Shown here: positions 1 through 7,906 of the stretch, in pieces
Layout: each line of letters opens with the position of its first letter
Numbering within the stretch: position 1 is the stretch's first letter
Source of the DNA: Chitinivibrionales bacterium
GTDB taxonomy: Bacteria > Fibrobacterota > Chitinivibrionia > Chitinivibrionales > WJKA01
Direction: 5' to 3'
DNA: 42,451 bases
Assembly (NCBI GenBank): GCA_014728215.1
Contig: WJLZ01000059.1
Location: 1 to 42,451 of the forward strand
The notes under the pieces: generated by a model
What the model was told of the DNA's origin: nothing
What the model saw: only the letters and a program-made list of their open reading frames with translations
Database searches by the model: none
Position numbers and translations under genes: made by a program

Positions 1-786
1 ACGGCAATTTTTGAGAAACCGAATGACTATTCAGATTGTCAACTCTTGATTTCCGCCAAAGGTCACCTTGATACAATAATACCTTTACCGCAAAAAAGCG
101 TGGAAATAACTCTCAAGGCAGATAGCAGCTTTATCAATAAAGACGACCGTTTTGCTTACGGGCAGAGAACATTCACGCATTTCAGTGATACATATATCCC
201 AAAGTCGGTGAAGAATATTACTGAATTACCCGATAGTATTCAAGACATCCTTAAGAAATATCTAGATGTTAGACTCGGTGCGTTTTCACAACGCTTGAAA
301 TTTGCTGGCGGTGAGATTGTAGATATTAAGCGCCTCTTCATCGTAGATCCTGGTACTAAATCATACAAATGGAAGCCTCAAACTTATAACCTCTGGTTTT
401 CTATTCAAGACACGAGCAAAGGGATTAGTTTGTATGAGGCGCAGATTGTCCTCGATAGTAACGGGAGGGTCGTCGAGGATATCGCTCTGCCAAATACCTC
501 AATGCACCCGCAAAAAGCAGAATTCATACACGTGCAAACCGCTATTCAAATAGCCAAAAATGCTTTAGAATTTCAAAATGATCAGTTCTGCATAACCATT
601 GGATACGACAAGAAGATTGACTGCATCACATATGAGTTTGAATCGCACAAGCATTTAGACAATAATAGATTGGAAACGGTACGGTTAATCATTAATGCTA
701 ATAATGGCAAAATTCTGGATAGAATCAAAAGTCACGGAAGTTGGAGTGGAAAGCGCATGAACACCCCCGCAAAACATGCGCCATGA
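1..786 (+). CDS. Hypothetical protein, 5' end outside window
   Basis: The reading frame is open from base 1 to a TGA at 784-786. A TTG at 46 could act as a start, but the codons before it are open too, so the true start probably lies left of the window. The visible part is about 261 residues. I do not recognise the family. The second half alternates charged and hydrophobic residues and ends with a strand pattern (VRLIINANNGKILD) like PepSY-type or other beta-rich domains; this is only a resemblance. No membrane segment or lipobox is visible in the part present. The gene is followed by a repeat-rich spacer and by convergent genes, so it has no operon partner downstream. Confidence 0.6.
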   Translation, partial: TAIFEKPNDYSDCQLLISAKGHLDTIIPLPQKSVEITLKADSSFINKDDRFAYGQRTFTHFSDTYIPKSVKNITELPDSIQDILKKYLDVRLGAFSQRLKFAGGEIVDIKRLFIVDPGTKSYKWKPQTYNLWFSIQDTSKGISLYEAQIVLDSNGRVVEDIALPNTSMHPQKAEFIHVQTAIQIAKNALEFQNDQFCITIGYDKKIDCITYEFESHKHLDNNRLETVRLIINANNGKILDRIKSHGSWSGKRMNTPAKHAP

Positions 787-817
787 GGAAAAGAGCATAA
801 GAGCGGCGGCAGAAAAA

Positions 818-867
818 GTTTACAGACATGCCGGTTCTACGAACCTGTAAACCCCAAGGAAAATACC
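818..867. repeat. Hairpin repeat, family 2, copy 1
   Basis: Outer arms GTTTACAG/CTGTAAAC enclose an inner hairpin GGTTC-TACGAACC; the unit ends in CCCCAAGGAAAATACC. A second copy in the same orientation lies at 1075-1133 with paired base changes in the inner stem. Confidence 0.6.
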
Positions 868-952
868 CTTTATGCACATAATGGTTTTTAAATTGTAAAG
901 TCCATCTCAACTGCCAATAAAAAAACTCTCAGTGCTTCCCACTCAGCCCACG

Positions 953-1027
953 CATGCCAGCATTACCGGCATGAATATAATAAGCATTTTCCAAGTGGGT
1001 TTTTAAAGGGGATGGAATCACCTTTCC
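953..1027 (-). repeat. Interspersed 75-bp structured repeat, family 1, copy A
   Basis: Read on the minus strand, this unit runs GAAAGG, GATTCCATC, CTTTAAA, GGAAAATGCTT and then an ATGCC...GGCAT hairpin. The same blocks in the same order and spacing occur at 35722-35796 on the plus strand, 34 kb away. The terminal hairpin is kept although its sequence differs. Confidence 0.6.
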
Positions 1028-1074
1028 AAATGCATCTCATGCTCTCATCCCCATTCCTGATCATTCGGGTTGTA

Positions 1075-1133
1075 GTTTACAGGCATCCGGCTCTACGAGC
1101 CTACGAGACTGTAACCCCCCCAAGGAAAATACC
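1075..1133. repeat. Hairpin repeat, family 2, copy 2
   Basis: Same layout as 818-867: GTTTACAG, an inner stem GGCTC/GAGCC around TAC, CTGTAAC, then CCCAAGGAAAATACC. Relative to copy 1 the inner stem has a T-to-C change on one side and the matching A-to-G change on the other, so pairing is kept. Confidence 0.6.
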
Positions 1134-1170
1134 GCTGTCCCCAAATTCAAAATTTGTCTGTACGCGACTT

Positions 1171-2970
1171 TTAACTCTCTTCCCCGATCTCTCCCAGATG
1201 AGGGTAGTCTTTGAGGAAATTATAGAGGGTAGCCCGTCCTACACCGAGCATCCGTGCGGCTTTGGCTTTATTGCCAGCCACTCGTTTCAGAACAGTTTCC
1301 ACATTAGGGGGAGAAAGCTTGGGTTTCCTTCCTGCCTTGCCGGATCCCTGGGTGTCGGTATTGCGGCTGCTTTCCACATGGAATTCCATGCTCCGGTTGA
1401 TTTCCGGGGGAAGGTGTTCGGGATCGATAATGGGGGTGTGGCATTTTATGAGAGAAAATTGGATGGCATTCTGGAGTTGACGAACATTGCCCGGCCAGGA
1501 ATAGGACATCATGACCGACAGGGTGTCGTCGCTGAGTGCATAGTCGCTCTTTCCCAGTTTCCCGGCGCTTTCTTTAAGGAAATGGTGCGCCATGATCGGA
1601 ATATCGTTGCGATGGTCTCTGAGTGGGGGCATTTCAACCGGCACCACGGCAAGCCGGTAGAAGAGGTCTTCCCGGAACTCCCCCTTTTTCACCATCTGTC
1701 TGATATCCCGGTTGGTGGCACTGATGATTCTGACATTGACCTTCAGGGTTTTCTCGCTTCCCACCGGTTCGAAGGTCCCTTCCTGGAGCACCCGAAGCAG
1801 TTTGACCTGCATTGCCTGTGACAACTCGGCGACTTCATCGAGAAACAGGGTGCCGCCGTCGGCAAGCTCAAACCGCCCCTTTTTGTCTCTGATCGCCCCG
1901 GTAAAGGCGCCTTTGACATGGCCGAAGAGTTCACTTTCGAGGGTCCCTTCCGGGAGGGCGCCGCAATTGACCGGCACAAAGTGCTTGTCCCGCCGCGGGC
2001 TCTCGGCATGGATCGCCCGGGCCACCAGCTCCTTGCCGGTCCCGCTTTCACCGGTAATCACCACCGGGAAATCGCACTGAGCAAGGTCCTGTATCAGGTC
2101 GAAAATCGCCAGGATCTTGTAATCCAGGCCGATAATGCCCCGAAACCCCGGGACCGTACCCGTCTGATGTTCGAGGGTCCGGAGTTTTGTCTGATCATTG
2201 AGCGCGGCAACCACACCGATCGGCATATCGCCGTCATTTTTCATTGGCGAAACAGTAACATCAAATTCCCGCCGCCTGCCGTCGATGGTGAGAAAAACCG
2301 TGGAGTACTCTTTATTCTTTACCGTTGAAGGATCATAGCCGTCACAGAAACTGCACTCTTCACCACACAGGCGGGGTGAAAAGACTTCATGGCAATCCTT
2401 ACCGAGCACGTCGAGCTGGGAATACCCGGTGATTTTCTCGGCGCCCCGGCTGAAATAGAATATCTTCCGGTCCATATCATGGGCCATCACCCCCTCGTTC
2501 AGACTGTCGAGCATGGTATTCATCGAACTTCTCTGATGAATCAGCGAAGAAAAATAACCGTCATTAAAGAAATTTTTCACCCGTTGATGAATATGGGCAG
2601 CAACGACTCTGCATGCTTCACGGAGTTCATTGTTTCCAGGATTTGCCGTAAAAACATCATCTATTTTCCACTGGATTACCGCGGGGCAACCGGGAAGCAC
2701 CATGCATTCCCGACCTGGATCGTCGCATAACAGTATCACGATATCGATCCGTTTACTTTTCAGCGATGAAATCGCCTTTGCCTCATGACCGGAGATATCG
2801 ATACCCGTTTCGCTCATGACCTCGACAGCAATGGGATTGACCGGGAGCGGATCGAGTCCGGCACTGAGAACTTCAACACCGGAAGGCGCCATGGTGCGGG
2901 CAAATCCCTCGGCTATCTGACTTCGGAGAGAATTTCGATTCGACACAAACAAAAGGGCAGTATTAAGCAT
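1171..2970 (-). CDS. Sigma-54 activator with ArsC-like sensor domain and PAS domain
   Basis: The 599-residue protein has an N-terminal domain of the thioredoxin-coupled arsenate reductase/low-molecular-weight phosphatase fold (1-137), a PAS domain (about 148-262) with a Cys cluster C202-x3-C206-x2-C209, a sigma-54 AAA+ domain (about 278-505; Walker A GESGTGKE 307-314, GAFTGA 354-359, Walker B 374-379) and a Fis-type helix-turn-helix (about 556-588). It should activate RNA polymerase-sigma-54. In the N-domain the P-loop reads SNRNSLRS: the nucleophilic Cys10 of ArsC is Ser10, while Arg16, Cys82, Cys89 and Asp105 sit at the ArsC positions, so the domain probably senses rather than catalyses. 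The start chosen is the ATG overlapping the ptsI stop by 8 bases, because the fold begins there; another ATG at 3006 adds 12 residues. It is the last gene of the zwf operon and is probably translationally coupled to ptsI. Confidence 0.88.
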   Translation of the reverse strand: MLNTALLFVSNRNSLRSQIAEGFARTMAPSGVEVLSAGLDPLPVNPIAVEVMSETGIDISGHEAKAISSLKSKRIDIVILLCDDPGRECMVLPGCPAVIQWKIDDVFTANPGNNELREACRVVAAHIHQRVKNFFNDGYFSSLIHQRSSMNTMLDSLNEGVMAHDMDRKIFYFSRGAEKITGYSQLDVLGKDCHEVFSPRLCGEECSFCDGYDPSTVKNKEYSTVFLTIDGRRREFDVTVSPMKNDGDMPIGVVAALNDQTKLRTLEHQTGTVPGFRGIIGLDYKILAIFDLIQDLAQCDFPVVITGESGTGKELVARAIHAESPRRDKHFVPVNCGALPEGTLESELFGHVKGAFTGAIRDKKGRFELADGGTLFLDEVAELSQAMQVKLLRVLQEGTFEPVGSEKTLKVNVRIISATNRDIRQMVKKGEFREDLFYRLAVVPVEMPPLRDHRNDIPIMAHHFLKESAGKLGKSDYALSDDTLSVMMSYSWPGNVRQLQNAIQFSLIKCHTPIIDPEHLPPEINRSMEFHVESSRNTDTQGSGKAGRKPKLSPPNVETVLKRVAGNKAKAARMLGVGRATLYNFLKDYPHLGEIGEES

Positions 2971-4636
2971 TGTAGGCGGCTTTCTTTGTTTCGGCACGTT
3001 CTGCATACTGGGCCATTTCGTTCCGTAACCGTGGAATCAGGCGGGGACTCACACTCAGGGAGGTCAACCCGGCATCCAGAAGCCGGGAGACAATGCCTTT
3101 ACGGCCGGCCATCTCCCCACAGATAGTAATCGGTTTATTCGCGGCTTTTGCCTTTGCACTCAGCTCTTCAAGCACATTCCACAAAATCGGATGATCGGGA
3201 TTATAATCGGCTGATACCAGTTCGTTATTTCTGTCGACTGCAAACATATACTGGATAAGGTCGTTGGACCCGATGCTTGCAAAGTCGGCCATCTGAAGGA
3301 TTTTTTCGGCCTGATAGCAAGCGCTGGGGACTTCAAACATGACCCCGATTTCCACATTTTCAGCCCGGGCCCCCGTGGACGCGATAATCTCCCGTATGCC
3401 GTTCCGGAGCTGTTCGAACTGAACAGCATCAACCACCATGGGAAAAAGAATCTTTACGGGGCCTTCGCTGGTAAGCCGGAGCAGGGCCTTTACCTGAGTG
3501 GAAAAGATTTCGGGGCTGCCCACAAGAAACCGTGCGCCGCGCCATCCGAGATAGGGATTGGACTCCTTTTCGATAGTCAGGAAGGGAAGCTCCTTGTCGC
3601 CGCCTACATCGAGGAGACGAAAGGTTATCGGCTTGCCGGGAATGGCCTTTCGCACCCGGCTGTAAAATTCAAACTGCTCGTCTTCACTCAACAACCGCTC
3701 GGCCCGCATGAAAATGATCTCGGTACGAAACAACCCGATACCGTCGGCACGGAAAGCCGCCGCCTGCCGGACATCCTCGATAAGACTGGCATTGGCATAG
3801 GCATTCATACCTTCGGGGGTAGAGATAACACAGATATCATCGGTTTTAACCGGCTCTGCGGGAATATACCGTTGAATCACATCATCGGTAGGGTTGACAA
3901 TGACGATACCTTCATCACCATCCACCAGGACTCTGGTCCGGCAATTGACATGCTCGAGAATGTTTTTAACACCGGTGACCGCGGGAATACCCACCGACCG
4001 GGCAATAATCGCGGCATGGGATGATATCCCGCCGTGTTCGGTGACAATCCCCAGGACCTTGGTCAAATCCATATGAATCATCATGTCGGCAGAGAGTTGT
4101 TCAGCAATGATAATGCTGTCTTTGCCCTCTCTGCAATGACGCTGGCCTTTGCAGGCAAAGCCCGGACGGGTGTTATTCAGATAGTCGAGCAGACGGCGGC
4201 GGATTTCTCCCATATCGGTTGAGCGCTCACGAAGATACTCGTTATCGAGGCCCGCAAACCGGTCTTCATGCTCATTATAAACCTGATTGATCGCATACTC
4301 TAGGTTGACCAGGTCGTTTTGTACCCGTTCCTTGATCACATCCACAATCGGGCTGTCATTCATGATATTTTTCTGGGTGGTAAAAACCTGCGCTTCGGCC
4401 CGCCCTACTTTCTCGGCAGCATCCGCAGCGATCCGGTCGAGTTGGGCATTGCAGTAAACCAGGGCTTCTTCAAACCGCTCGATCTCCCGGGCGGCTTCCT
4501 TTTCATCTGCCAGAGTATGGCGGGGAACGCTTCGGCTATGAACAACCGAATAGAGGCAAACCGGAGCAACGATCCTTCCGGAATTGATTGCAAGACCTTT
4601 AAATTCCTTATTCTGTTCACTACTTTTTTTAATCAT
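2963..4636 (-). CDS. ptsI: Phosphoenolpyruvate-protein phosphotransferase (PTS enzyme I)
   Basis: Enzyme I takes phosphate from PEP and passes it to HPr at the head of the PTS. The 557-residue protein has the N-terminal HPr-binding and swivel part with phospho-His in GGISSHAAIIARS (H207), and a C-terminal PEP-binding barrel with GIGLFRTE, the GSNDLIQY block and the ICGEMAG block. Length matches the family (about 570). The chosen ATG overlaps the upstream TGA as ATGA, with GAGGAG 11-12 bases before it; an earlier in-frame start at 4681 would lie deep inside the previous gene. No HPr or sugar-specific component is encoded in the window, and the partner downstream is a sigma-54 activator, so a regulatory PTS is possible. 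That last point is inference. Confidence 0.93.
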   Translation of the reverse strand: MIKKSSEQNKEFKGLAINSGRIVAPVCLYSVVHSRSVPRHTLADEKEAAREIERFEEALVYCNAQLDRIAADAAEKVGRAEAQVFTTQKNIMNDSPIVDVIKERVQNDLVNLEYAINQVYNEHEDRFAGLDNEYLRERSTDMGEIRRRLLDYLNNTRPGFACKGQRHCREGKDSIIIAEQLSADMMIHMDLTKVLGIVTEHGGISSHAAIIARSVGIPAVTGVKNILEHVNCRTRVLVDGDEGIVIVNPTDDVIQRYIPAEPVKTDDICVISTPEGMNAYANASLIEDVRQAAAFRADGIGLFRTEIIFMRAERLLSEDEQFEFYSRVRKAIPGKPITFRLLDVGGDKELPFLTIEKESNPYLGWRGARFLVGSPEIFSTQVKALLRLTSEGPVKILFPMVVDAVQFEQLRNGIREIIASTGARAENVEIGVMFEVPSACYQAEKILQMADFASIGSNDLIQYMFAVDRNNELVSADYNPDHPILWNVLEELSAKAKAANKPITICGEMAGRKGIVSRLLDAGLTSLSVSPRLIPRLRNEMAQYAERAETKKAAYNA

Positions 4637-5448
4637 ACAACAGGTTTTTCTCCTCGATAAATCGCCATCCCATGCCTGCACAGGGAAAAATCATATTTCA
4701 CCGGGTCTTCCGGAGCAACCGCTTTGAGTGCTTCAGTTACCTCCAGAGCTGTTTTCCATTCAGCCCGGCGTCGTTTTGTCAGCCCCAAACTCAGCGCTGC
4801 CCGTGTAACATGGGTATCCAATGGTATTACCAATTTTGAGGGTAAAAATTGCTTCCAGATACCAAAATCAATTTCATCATCAGGCCTGACCATCCACCTA
4901 AAATACATATTGAGCCTTTTACAGGCACTCCCGGATGCAGGAGAGGGCAATAAATAGTAAAATGACGGGCCTGCGTGGGGAGCTAGTTTTGCTGCGAGGG
5001 TATGAAAATAATCTACGAAACCGATCATTCGATCTGCCGGAGAATAACCCATGGCAGCCGAATGTTTAATCGCACTCTTCTCAAGAGAGCCGTGGTTATT
5101 CAGAGCATGCTTCACGACCTCCAGCAGAAGGGCGATATCGTTTCCTTTATTGAAACGGTGTTTGAATGAAGAAAAAACCTTTTGCTTCTGTGCCAGCGAA
5201 GTACCGGCGACAAAATCATAGAGATCGCTCCCTATAAGCGCAAGCAGCCGGTTCAGGGATGCGATGATCTGCTCCACTCTTCCATAGGCAAGGCAGGAAC
5301 AGAGAAGCCCCGCTATTTCGATACGGACAGGGTCCGTAAACCGCCGTACGCATATCAGCGGGTCGACAGCAAGATATTTCTTTGAATGATATTCGTTATA
5401 AAGAGTGTCGAGTTTCTCTTTTAACCGTGTTTCAGGCAATTTTTTCAC
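4633..5448 (-). CDS. TIGR02757 (DUF2400) family protein
   Basis: This 271-residue protein matches the TIGR02757/DUF2400 family by its LYNEYHSKKYLAVDPL start, the IEIAGLLCSCLAYGRV block, VIPLDTHVTRAALSLGL and YDFSLCRHGM. The middle and C-terminal blocks recall helix-hairpin-helix DNA glycosylases (an LDTHV..-like segment and a late Cys), but the biochemical role of the family is not established. Translation starts at GTG 5448 with no clear ribosome site. It lies 35 bases after zwf and overlaps ptsI by four bases (ATGA), so it is co-transcribed with both. I see no functional link to sugar metabolism from sequence. Confidence 0.85.
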   Translation of the reverse strand: MKKLPETRLKEKLDTLYNEYHSKKYLAVDPLICVRRFTDPVRIEIAGLLCSCLAYGRVEQIIASLNRLLALIGSDLYDFVAGTSLAQKQKVFSSFKHRFNKGNDIALLLEVVKHALNNHGSLEKSAIKHSAAMGYSPADRMIGFVDYFHTLAAKLAPHAGPSFYYLLPSPASGSACKRLNMYFRWMVRPDDEIDFGIWKQFLPSKLVIPLDTHVTRAALSLGLTKRRRAEWKTALEVTEALKAVAPEDPVKYDFSLCRHGMAIYRGEKPVV

Positions 5449-5483
5449 AATGTAGTATACTGATAGCGGATATTCTCAATAAT

Positions 5484-6806
5484 CTATTCACAAACTGATA
5501 TATATTTTTCGAAATCGATCCAATCATCTGTTAAGCCGGGCCCGGGGACTTCTCCCTTCCTGTAATATTTGAGTTTCCCCTTGCCGAGAGAGGGCTCGAA
5601 TTTTTTCCAGGAGACTTCAGTCTCCTCGGCGCCCACAAAGAGCGTCCGGTCCCCCCGAATCGCATCCAGGAGAAGCCGTTGATAGGCCTCGGGTATTTCG
5701 GCCTTAAAAGAATTCCGATAACAGAATGCGAGATTGGCGTTGGATAATTGTATACCGCCGCCCGGAGTCTTGCTGATCGTGTCGATAACGATTCCCTCGG
5801 ACGGCTGAATCTTGAAAACAATCTTGTTCGGTTCGAGGATATCGGCAGCATTAAAGAGCAGACGGGGTACTTTTTTAAATTTCAGCCCGATTTCCGTGCC
5901 TTTGCGATTAAGTGCCTTTCCGGTGCGGATATGGATCGGCGTTCCGGCCCATCGGAAATTATTGATCGACAGTTTCATTTCCGCGTAGGTCTCGGTTGTC
6001 GAATCGGGCGCCACTCCCTTTTCATCAAGATAGCCCAGATACTGATACCTGCAGCAATCCCGGACTTCTATGGATTTCAAAATATTGATTTTCTGATTCC
6101 GTACGTCCTCCGCATCGAGAGATACAGGGGCTTCCATGGTGAGTAGACAGAGAAGCTGGATCAGATGGTTCTGAATCATATCGCGGATAATACCCGAATT
6201 GTCGAAATAAGCACCCCTATTTTCAACGCCAAGTGTCTCAAATGCCTGAATCTGAATCGAATCGATATACTTGCTGTTCCATACCGGGTAAAAAAGAGAA
6301 TTGGCAAATCTGAATACGAGAATATTCTGAACCGCTTCCTTGGCAAGGTAGTGGTCGATCCTGAAAATATGCGTTTCATCGAAATGCCGGGCCAGCCGGT
6401 GGTTGAGGGTATGCGCCGACTGATAATCGTATCCAAAGGGCTTTTCGATAATAAGGTATGAGTTCGGACCGAACCCCTCGGCGGCGAGTTCTTCAGCAGT
6501 CGAGGCATAGGCCACCGGAGGGATGGCCATGAAAAAGATTATCCGGGAAAAATTCCCCTTTTTTTCGATATACTCTTTCAGCCCCTTCATTCCCCGGTGA
6601 TAACTGAGAAGCCGGGCAAACTCAGGGGAAATATCAAAGCGATTGCGAAAAGACGTATCATCAAATTCAGACCGCCCACTGCCAATGATTGCCGTGCAAT
6701 TATCGATCTCATTTTTCTCGTAAAGCCGGGAAAGCGCGGGAATAAGCTTGCGTTTTGCAAGATCACCCGATGCACCAAGAACGACAATGGCGATATTTTT
6801 CGGCAT
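5484..6806 (-). CDS. zwf: Glucose-6-phosphate 1-dehydrogenase
   Basis: It oxidises glucose 6-phosphate to 6-phosphogluconolactone with NAD(P)+, the entry step of the oxidative pentose phosphate pathway. The 440-residue protein shows the Rossmann motif GASGDLAKRK (11-20), EKPFG (121-125), the substrate motif RIDHYLAKE (149-157; usually RIDHYLGKE, so one Gly-to-Ala change) and the DMIQNHL block with the catalytic-base His at 214. It is a little shorter than the usual 480-500 residues. It is the first gene of the leftward operon with DUF2400, ptsI and the sigma-54 activator. There is no strong ribosome site before the ATG at 6806. Confidence 0.95.
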   Translation of the reverse strand: MPKNIAIVVLGASGDLAKRKLIPALSRLYEKNEIDNCTAIIGSGRSEFDDTSFRNRFDISPEFARLLSYHRGMKGLKEYIEKKGNFSRIIFFMAIPPVAYASTAEELAAEGFGPNSYLIIEKPFGYDYQSAHTLNHRLARHFDETHIFRIDHYLAKEAVQNILVFRFANSLFYPVWNSKYIDSIQIQAFETLGVENRGAYFDNSGIIRDMIQNHLIQLLCLLTMEAPVSLDAEDVRNQKINILKSIEVRDCCRYQYLGYLDEKGVAPDSTTETYAEMKLSINNFRWAGTPIHIRTGKALNRKGTEIGLKFKKVPRLLFNAADILEPNKIVFKIQPSEGIVIDTISKTPGGGIQLSNANLAFCYRNSFKAEIPEAYQRLLLDAIRGDRTLFVGAEETEVSWKKFEPSLGKGKLKYYRKGEVPGPGLTDDWIDFEKYISVCE

Positions 6807-6880
6807 AATAGAAAGTCGAAAGTTGAAAGTCGATACGCTGTTCTAAAACACTGATTACGCTATAGCGGGACGAAGTGTAT

Positions 6881-6940
6881 TGGAGTGGTGGATTATCGGG
6901 CATAAATCCACGATCCGAAATTTATTTCTCCACCACTCCA
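6881..6940. repeat. 12-bp perfect inverted repeat with 36-base loop
   Basis: TGGAGTGGTGGA at 6881-6892 is the exact reverse complement of TCCACCACTCCA at 6929-6940. It lies between rubredoxin and zwf. No T-run follows on either strand, so it is not a classical terminator; it could stabilise mRNA ends or be a dispersed repeat. Confidence 0.6.
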
Positions 6941-7035
6941 TTAGTCCGTTTTTTTCGGATACTGTCACGAATGGGTAATACAAAGTCAGCGGCGATCAGC
7001 TCATTGGCCTCATCAGCGTTCAATGTGCTTATCCC

Positions 7036-7197
7036 TTACTCCTGCGGCGAAAACTCACTCTTGTCAACACCACATTCCGGGCAGGTCCAGTCGTCCGGAA
7101 GATTTTCAAACGCGGTCCCGGCGTCAATACCATTGTCAGGATCGCCGATTTCAGGATCATACACATAACCACAGGCATTACAGACATACTTTTTCAT
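7036..7197 (-). CDS. Rubredoxin
   Basis: This 53-residue one-iron electron carrier has the two iron knuckles [12 protein letters not shown] (Cys6, Cys9) and [13 protein letters not shown] (Cys39, Cys42) at normal spacing, and a full family length. GGAGG lies eight bases before the ATG. It is 46 bases downstream of rubrerythrin on the same strand, and rubredoxin is the usual electron donor to rubrerythrin, so the two form an oxidative-stress unit typical of anaerobes. After the TAA stop the same frame stays open for another 37 codons, an oddity listed under findings. Confidence 0.95.
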   Translation of the reverse strand: MKKYVCNACGYVYDPEIGDPDNGIDAGTAFENLPDDWTCPECGVDKSEFSPQE

Positions 7198-7243
7198 TGG
7201 AAACCTCCATTTTTATTTGATAAAAAACATCCGTGCTTTTCAA

Positions 7244-7819
7244 CTACCAGTTTTTATTGACTACTTCGAAATACCCCTGAGGATGTCTGCAGAGAGGACA
7301 CTTTTTCGGAGCGTCAGGCCCTTCATGAATATGGCCGCACTTCTGACAGATCCATTGAGTTGGAGCGCTTTTTTTAAATATCGAACCGTTTTTCACATTT
7401 TCGAATAGTTCGAGATACCGCTTTTCATGCCACATCTCCACGTTGATAATAAGTTTGTAGACCGACGCGACATTATCGAAACCTTCCTGTTTTGCCGTTT
7501 CGGCAAAGGAGGGATAGAGCTGGGAATATTCTTCATTTTCTCCTGCCGCGGCTGCAGCAAGATTCTCTTCGGTGGTCCCGATTTTCCCGGCAGGATAGGC
7601 TGCGGTAATTTCAACCGGACCGCCTTCCAGAAACTTGAACATCTCCTTTGCATGGACCCGTTCATTTTCTGCTGTTTCCAGAAAAATATTACTGATCTGA
7701 GAATACCCTTCCTTGGCCGCAGCGCTTGCAAACAGCGTATACCGGTTTCGTGCCTGCGATTCGCCGGCAAATGATTTCAGAAGATTCTTTTCGGTCTTGG
7801 TTCCTTTAATCGATGCCAT
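7244..7819 (-). CDS. Rubrerythrin
   Basis: Non-haem di-iron peroxidase that reduces hydrogen peroxide in anaerobes. The 191-residue protein has the N-terminal four-helix di-iron domain (GTKTEKNLLKSFAGESQARNRY, then ETAENERVHAKEMFKFLEGG and EMWHEKRY supplying Glu/His ligands) and a C-terminal rubredoxin-like domain with CQKCG and CPLC. AAGGAG precedes the ATG at 7819. It is transcribed ahead of rubredoxin. A 16-bp palindrome and a PerR-box-like stretch lie in the 87 bases upstream. Confidence 0.96.
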   Translation of the reverse strand: MASIKGTKTEKNLLKSFAGESQARNRYTLFASAAAKEGYSQISNIFLETAENERVHAKEMFKFLEGGPVEITAAYPAGKIGTTEENLAAAAAGENEEYSQLYPSFAETAKQEGFDNVASVYKLIINVEMWHEKRYLELFENVKNGSIFKKSAPTQWICQKCGHIHEGPDAPKKCPLCRHPQGYFEVVNKNW

Positions 7820-7872
7820 GACTTGCTCCTTCTTAGAAAGAATGAATAAACAATATAAATGATTCTAATATG

Positions 7873-7888
7873 GTTCTTTTGAAAGAAC
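7873..7888. promoter_or_regulatory. Palindrome upstream of rubrerythrin (candidate operator)
   Basis: GTTCTTT and AAAGAAC are perfect 7-bp arms around two bases, 54 bases before the rubrerythrin ATG. Nearer the gene, TTAGAATCATTTATA matches the PerR box pattern TTATAATnATTATAA at about 12 positions. Which of the two, if either, is a regulator site is unproven. Confidence 0.35.
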
Positions 7889-7906
7889 GGTTATTTCACT
7901 TGTTTT

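Noticed and set aside
1012-1821. 269-codon open frame on the plus strand
   Set aside because: It is antisense to the sigma-54 activator and starts inside a repeat.
6881-6940. Rho-independent terminator
   Set aside because: No T-run follows either arm and the loop is 36 bases long.
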